The position numbers and the translations under genes were made by a program. DNA of 24,456 nucleotides, from NCBI GenBank assembly GCA_030840615.1, contig JAVEEE010000136.1:1-24456 (forward strand), written 5' to 3'. Origin of the DNA: Frankiaceae bacterium (GTDB taxonomy: Bacteria; Actinomycetota; Actinomycetes; JAFAQI01). Under the pieces are notes generated by a model. That model saw only the letters and a list, made by a program, of their open reading frames with translations, had not been told where the DNA came from and ran no database searches. Shown in pieces: positions 20,993 to 24,456 of the stretch; the first letter of the stretch is position 1, and every line of letters starts with the position of its first letter.

Positions 20993-22101
20993 AGATCGGT
21001 GCGATCGAGGTGGACCCCCCGGTCGTCCTCGCCCCGATGGCAGGGGTCACGAACCCGGCCTTCCGCCGGCTGTGCCGGTCGTATGGCCGCGGCCTCTACG
21101 TGAGCGAGATGATCTCGTCGCGCGCACTCGTCGAGGGCAATGCGAAGACCCGCGCCATGGTGCGCCGAGAGACCGACGCTCCGGTGCACAGCATTCAGCT
21201 CTCCGGAGTCGACCCGGTGGTTGTGGCCCGCGCCGTGCGCATCGTCGTCGAGGACTACGGCGCAGACCACATCGACATCAACATGGGCTGCCCCGTTCCG
21301 AAGGTCACCCGTCTGGGCGGCGGCGCGGCGCTACCCGTCCACCGCAGGCTGCTGCGCGACATCGTTCGCTCGGCAGTCCGCGCCGCCGGCGTCGTACCCG
21401 TCACGATCAAGATGCGTAAGGGCGTCGACGACGACACCTTGACCTACCTGGAGACCGGTGCGATCGCCGAGGGCGAGGGCGTGACCGCCGTCGCGCTGCA
21501 CGCCCGGACCGCGGAACAGCTCTACTCCGGCCGGGCGGACTGGGATGCCATCGCGAGGCTGAAGGAGCATGTGCAGACCATTCCCGTGCTCGGTAACGGT
21601 GACGTGTGGGCTGCGCCGGACGCCGTGCGGATGATGCGGGAGACCGGGTGTGACGGTGTCGTGGTCGGTCGAGGTTGCCTGGGCCGGCCCTGGCTGTTCG
21701 GCGACCTCGAGGCGGCCTACGCCGGAAGGCCGATCGCGCCGCCGCCCGCGTTGGGCGAGGTCGTCGAGGTCATGCGCCGGCACGTCCGTCTCCTCGTCGA
21801 GCTGCAGGGCTCGGAGCACTACGGCGTGAGCGACTTCCGCAAGCATGTGGGCTGGTATCTCACCGGCTACGCCGCCGGGCCGGAGCGCCGTCGCCGACTG
21901 GCTCAGTCGTCGTCGCTCGCGGAGCTCGACGACCTGTTGTATGACCTCGATCCCACGGTGACGTTGCCGGCAGACGCGCAGCATCTGCCGCGGGGACATC
22001 TGCACGGCCCGCGACCCGTGACGCTGCCGGAGGGCTGGCGCGAACAGGCCGACGACCCGACGCCTCCTGCTGGGGCGGACCTTCCCTCCTCGGGCGGCTG
22101 A
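20986..22101 (+). CDS. dusB: tRNA-dihydrouridine synthase (DusB-like)
   Basis: A 371-residue FMN enzyme that reduces uridines in the tRNA D-loop with NADPH. The TIM barrel opens VVLAPMAGVTNPAFRRLCR; the catalytic cysteine is C102 in INMGCPVPKVT; MRKGVDDDTL, ALHARTAEQLYSG and VLGNGDVW follow; the phosphate-binding end is GVVVGRGCLGRPWLF. The helical tRNA-binding domain contains FRKHVGWYLTGY. The last ~45 residues are a Pro-rich tail typical of actinobacterial members. The ATG at 20986 overlaps the maf stop (ATGCTGA); a GTG six codons earlier is less likely since it lies deeper in maf. Confidence 0.93.
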   Translation: MLKIGAIEVDPPVVLAPMAGVTNPAFRRLCRSYGRGLYVSEMISSRALVEGNAKTRAMVRRETDAPVHSIQLSGVDPVVVARAVRIVVEDYGADHIDINMGCPVPKVTRLGGGAALPVHRRLLRDIVRSAVRAAGVVPVTIKMRKGVDDDTLTYLETGAIAEGEGVTAVALHARTAEQLYSGRADWDAIARLKEHVQTIPVLGNGDVWAAPDAVRMMRETGCDGVVVGRGCLGRPWLFGDLEAAYAGRPIAPPPALGEVVEVMRRHVRLLVELQGSEHYGVSDFRKHVGWYLTGYAAGPERRRRLAQSSSLAELDDLLYDLDPTVTLPADAQHLPRGHLHGPRPVTLPEGWREQADDPTPPAGADLPSSGG

Positions 22102-22118
22102 GCCTCGCCCGCTAGCGA

Positions 22119-22124
22119 TACGTT
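22119..22124 (+). promoter_or_regulatory. Putative -10 element of the CMD-like gene (leaderless)
   Basis: TACGTT lies 7 nt before the ATG at 22132, in the 30-bp gap after dusB, with no Shine-Dalgarno sequence. It suggests a separate promoter for the CMD/SDR pair. Confidence 0.45.
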
Positions 22125-22131
22125 GCCCGGC

Positions 22132-22734
22132 ATGACGCCAGAGCCCTTACTGGACCGACCGAGAATCGAACCGCTGCCGGCGGATGACGCCGTCGCGCAA
22201 CGGCTCGCCGTCGGCGCCGATCGCAACGACGGTCGCCCACTCAACATCTTCCTGACACTCGCCCGCCACGAAGAGCTGTTCAACAGCTTCGGCCGGCTCG
22301 GATCGCTGCTGTTGTTCAAGGGGCGACTCCCGGCGCGGGAGCGGGAGCTCGTCATCCTGCGCGTCGGCTACGGGGCCCAGTCCGAGTACGAGTTCGGTCA
22401 GCACACAGTCATCGGCCGCGAAGCCGGAATCACCGACGAGGAGATCACGCGGCTGGCCGCCGCCGACCTCGACGGCTGGTCGCCTGACGACGCTGCCTTG
22501 CTGCGAATGGCGGACGAGCTCTGCCGGAACGACTTCGTGTCGGCAGAAACCTGGACCGACCTCACCCGCCGTTGGGACAACACCGAGCTGCTCGAGCTGC
22601 TCGTCCTCGCGGGTTACTACCGGCTCGTCTCCGGCATGTTGAACAGCGCGGGGGTGGCCCTCGAGCCGCGCACCCCAGGCTGGCCGGAGGGTGCAGCAGA
22701 CTTACGGCGCGCGCCGAGGGAGCCGGCGCGATGA
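22132..22734 (+). CDS. Carboxymuconolactone-decarboxylase-like (AhpD-fold) protein
   Basis: A 200-residue all-helical protein. The core helices read LFKGRLPARERELVILRVGYGAQSEYEFGQHTVIGREAGIT, the pattern of the CMD family, including the Glu and His (EFGQH) near the active site. The CxxC of peroxidase-type AhpD is replaced by AQSE, so this is not an alkylhydroperoxidase partner of the usual kind. A second helix pair (TELLELLVLAGYYRLVSGMLN) completes the fold. Family members act as decarboxylases, isomerases or unknown accessory enzymes in aromatic or steroid pathways. The TGA overlaps the ATG of the SDR (ATGA), implying a shared pathway. Confidence 0.8.
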   Translation: MTPEPLLDRPRIEPLPADDAVAQRLAVGADRNDGRPLNIFLTLARHEELFNSFGRLGSLLLFKGRLPARERELVILRVGYGAQSEYEFGQHTVIGREAGITDEEITRLAAADLDGWSPDDAALLRMADELCRNDFVSAETWTDLTRRWDNTELLELLVLAGYYRLVSGMLNSAGVALEPRTPGWPEGAADLRRAPREPAR

Positions 22735-23534
22735 CCGCCGACCCCGGACGGCCGGAGCACGGCCGGTTCGCCGGCCGTCGGGTGCTCGTCGTCGGCGGCG
22801 GGACCCGGCGCACCGACGATCCCGATGCTCCGGTCGGCAACGGCCGCGCGATCGCCGTGACGGTCGCCCGCCACGGCGGCACGGTCGCCGTCAACGACAT
22901 CGACGCCGATGCCGCGCAGGAGACAGCGCAGCTCGTGCTCGCAGCCGGCGGACGCGAGTCACCGGTCATCGTCGCCGACGTCGGCGACGAGGTCGCGTGT
23001 CAGGCCATGGTGGTCGAGGCGGCCGACCGGCTCGGGGGCCTCGACGGCCTGGTGCTCAACGTCGGCATCGGACTCGGCCGGGGGCTCATGGAGACGAGCG
23101 CACACGACTGGGATCGCGTCCTGGCGGTGAACCTGCGCTCGAACTTCCTCGGTCTGCAGGCCGCACTTCCGCTCATGGACGAGGGCTCCAGTGTCGTGCT
23201 CATCTCCTCGATCGCCGGGCTGCGCCCCGGCAGCAACGTGCCGGCGTACGACGCGTCCAAGGCGGCGCAGATCGGGCTGGCACGCCACGCCGCGCGCGAG
23301 GCGGCTGCCCGCGGGATCCGCATCAACACGGTCGTTCCCGGGCTGATCGACACGCCGCTGGGGCGTCTCGCGACGCAGGGGCGGCCGGGCCGCGCCGGCA
23401 CCCGGATCCCGTTGGGACGGCAGGGAACGGCATGGGAGGTCGCGGACGCCGTCACGTTCCTGCTCAGCGACGAGGCCCGCTACATCACCGGCCAGGTGCT
23501 GGCGGTGGACGGCGGGCTGTCGACGGTGGGCTGA
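22731..23534 (+). CDS. Short-chain dehydrogenase/reductase
   Basis: A 267-residue NAD(P)-dependent oxidoreductase. The glycine motif is stretched: VVGGGTRRTDDPDAPVGNGRAIA replaces the usual TGxxxGIG spacing, a variant seen in some SDRs. NDIDADAA follows beta-2, with acidic residues favouring NAD(H). The catalytic Ser is in LISSIAGL; the Tyr/Lys pair is in AYDASKAAQ; the C-terminus DEARYITGQVLAVDGG is standard. LNVGIG stands where NNAG normally is. It is coupled to the CMD-like gene by ATGA overlap. The substrate is probably a small alcohol or carbonyl compound of the same pathway. Confidence 0.88.
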   Translation: MTADPGRPEHGRFAGRRVLVVGGGTRRTDDPDAPVGNGRAIAVTVARHGGTVAVNDIDADAAQETAQLVLAAGGRESPVIVADVGDEVACQAMVVEAADRLGGLDGLVLNVGIGLGRGLMETSAHDWDRVLAVNLRSNFLGLQAALPLMDEGSSVVLISSIAGLRPGSNVPAYDASKAAQIGLARHAAREAAARGIRINTVVPGLIDTPLGRLATQGRPGRAGTRIPLGRQGTAWEVADAVTFLLSDEARYITGQVLAVDGGLSTVG

Positions 23535-23542
23535 CGGCCGAC

Positions 23543-23548
23543 TACGGT
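23543..23548 (+). promoter_or_regulatory. Putative -10 element of the GNAT gene (leaderless)
   Basis: TACGGT lies 6 nt before the ATG at 23555, within the 20-bp gap after the SDR stop. There is no Shine-Dalgarno sequence. Confidence 0.4.
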
Positions 23549-23554
23549 CCCGAC

Positions 23555-24169
23555 ATGACAACTGCACAGATCCAGGTCGTGCGAGCTACCCGAGCCGACG
23601 CCGACCGGTTGGGCAGTGCCCTGGCCGGCGCGTTCGTGGACGACCCGGTCTTCGGCTGGCTCATCCCGCTCGGTGTGGAGCGGCGGGACGAGCGACTGCG
23701 CACCTTCTTCACGAGCATGGCGCGGTCCTACCTGCGCCGCGACAAGCACGCCTACCTCGCCGGTGATGGGGTGGGCGCCGCCTTGTGGTCCGCTCCCGGA
23801 TCGTGGAACCTGCCCGCGACCGAGATCGCCCGCGAGGCGCGACCGTCGTTTCGGGCGTTCGGCGGCGGGATCATCCGTGCCCTGCGGGTGCAGCTGGAGG
23901 TGGAGGGCGGCCACCCGAAGGACCCGAAGCACTGGTACCTCGGCTACCTCGGCGTCGCACCCGGTCATCAGGGGCAGGGCATCGGAGCTGCGATGCTGCG
24001 CGAGGTCCTGGCGCAGGCCGACGAGGCCGGAACGCCGGCCTACCTCGAGTCGTCGAACGAACGCAACCTGCCGCTCTACGAGCGGCACGGGTTCGTGGTG
24101 ACCAAGGCCTACCAGGCGCTCGGCCGCGGGCCGACGATCTGGCGGATGTGGCGCGAACCGACGTCCTAG
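23555..24169 (+). CDS. GNAT-family N-acetyltransferase
   Basis: A 204-residue acyl-CoA-dependent acetyltransferase. The N-terminal half (RATRADADRLGSALAGAFVDDPVFGWLIP) begins the fold. The acetyl-CoA site is WYLGYLGVAPGHQGQGIGAAMLREVL, with the Q/R-x-x-G-x-G/A loop as GHQGQGIG. The late NLPLYERHGFVV is the conserved motif B end. The acceptor substrate cannot be deduced; related proteins modify amines, antibiotics or protein N-termini. It may have its own leaderless promoter. Its TAG stop overlaps the stop of the convergent minus-strand gene within CTAG. Confidence 0.88.
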   Translation: MTTAQIQVVRATRADADRLGSALAGAFVDDPVFGWLIPLGVERRDERLRTFFTSMARSYLRRDKHAYLAGDGVGAALWSAPGSWNLPATEIAREARPSFRAFGGGIIRALRVQLEVEGGHPKDPKHWYLGYLGVAPGHQGQGIGAAMLREVLAQADEAGTPAYLESSNERNLPLYERHGFVVTKAYQALGRGPTIWRMWREPTS

Positions 24170-24456
24170 CCGTTACGCCGGCGCAGCTGCCAGGCCAGCA
24201 CGTATTCGGCCATTGCACTCCCCGCCGCGACGCCCGCCGCCGCTACGCCGCGCGCCCGGGTGAGCCGGCCACCGCTGACGAGGGTCGCGACGACCGCACC
24301 GTCGACGGTGTCGGCAACGCCCTGCAGGACGAGCTGGCGCGACACGTCCCGTCCCGGCCGGGTCGCGGCGAGCGACGTCAGACCGAGCGCCACGTCACGC
24401 ACGCCGAAATAACGGAACAGGACGCGAAGCGCCCGGTCGTCCGGGGAGCCGCCGGG
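24166..24456 (-). CDS. Small membrane protein, C-terminal part (partial)
   Basis: The minus-strand frame is open from the right edge of the window to the stop at 24166-24168, so at least 97 residues are visible and the start is outside. It contains RALRVLFRYFGVRDVALGLTSLAA, then VLQGVADTVDGAVVATLVSGG, and a hydrophobic GVAAAGVAAGSAMAEYVLAW with a basic end. Two to three short membrane segments and the R-x-FGVRD-x-ALG pattern resemble small actinobacterial membrane proteins of unknown function. A GTG at 24402 could begin a shorter form, but the good fit of the upstream residues argues that the gene continues past the edge. Confidence 0.7.
   Translation of the reverse strand, partial: PGGSPDDRALRVLFRYFGVRDVALGLTSLAATRPGRDVSRQLVLQGVADTVDGAVVATLVSGGRLTRARGVAAAGVAAGSAMAEYVLAWQLRRRNG

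Overview
The window is about 24.5 kb of GC-rich actinobacterial DNA, almost fully coding. Three markers support that lineage: a mycoredoxin (CGYC), a WhiB7-type iron-sulfur regulator with an AT-hook, and an AdnB-type helicase-nuclease. The order AdnB end / NudC / mycoredoxin / UvrD2 / WhiB7 resembles the corresponding mycobacterial neighbourhood, so the left third looks like a conserved chromosomal block. I saw no insertion sequence, phage gene, tRNA, rRNA or CRISPR array.

Layout. 1-4200: end of adnB, a PNPOx-fold flavoprotein, a LigB/DODA-type dioxygenase divergent from nudC, an MFS transporter and a small convergent gene. 4225-9080: a DinB/MPI-like protein, a GAF-ANTAR RNA-binding regulator, mycoredoxin divergent from uvrD2, and a YpfJ-like zinc metalloprotease. 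9100-10080: the whiB7 locus, with an AT-rich promoter, a 59-codon leader ORF, an attenuator hairpin, whiB7, a small basic ORF and a strong terminator. 10119-12471: an alkaline-phosphatase-superfamily enzyme whose motifs are in permuted order, and a secreted LppX/LprG-like protein.

12710-17727 is the most interesting part. It is a tightly packed five-gene operon: a small signal-peptide/membrane protein, a polytopic membrane protein with conserved-looking intramembrane His/Asp residues, an orphan TatA-like protein, a Family 2 encapsulin shell protein carrying a cyclic-nucleotide-binding-like domain (2B type), and a SufS-like cysteine desulfurase with a disordered, internally duplicated N-terminal extension of about 225 residues. 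The last two form a recognisable sulfur-handling nanocompartment (shell plus cargo). The membrane cassette fused to it by start/stop overlaps is, as far as I know, not described and may dock, feed or drain the compartment at the membrane.

17743-24456: a type II NADH dehydrogenase with a Lys/Ala/Pro tail, a CaCA-family cation exchanger, Maf, a tRNA-dihydrouridine synthase, a carboxymuconolactone-decarboxylase-like protein, an SDR, a GNAT, and the end of a small membrane protein on the minus strand.

Several monocistronic starts lie 6-8 nt downstream of a TANNNT hexamer and lack a Shine-Dalgarno sequence, suggesting leaderless transcription. The only long stretch without a main gene is the whiB7 leader (9081-9508). 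The next longest gap is 12472-12709 (238 bp), upstream of the encapsulin operon; it holds two short palindromes and no convincing gene.
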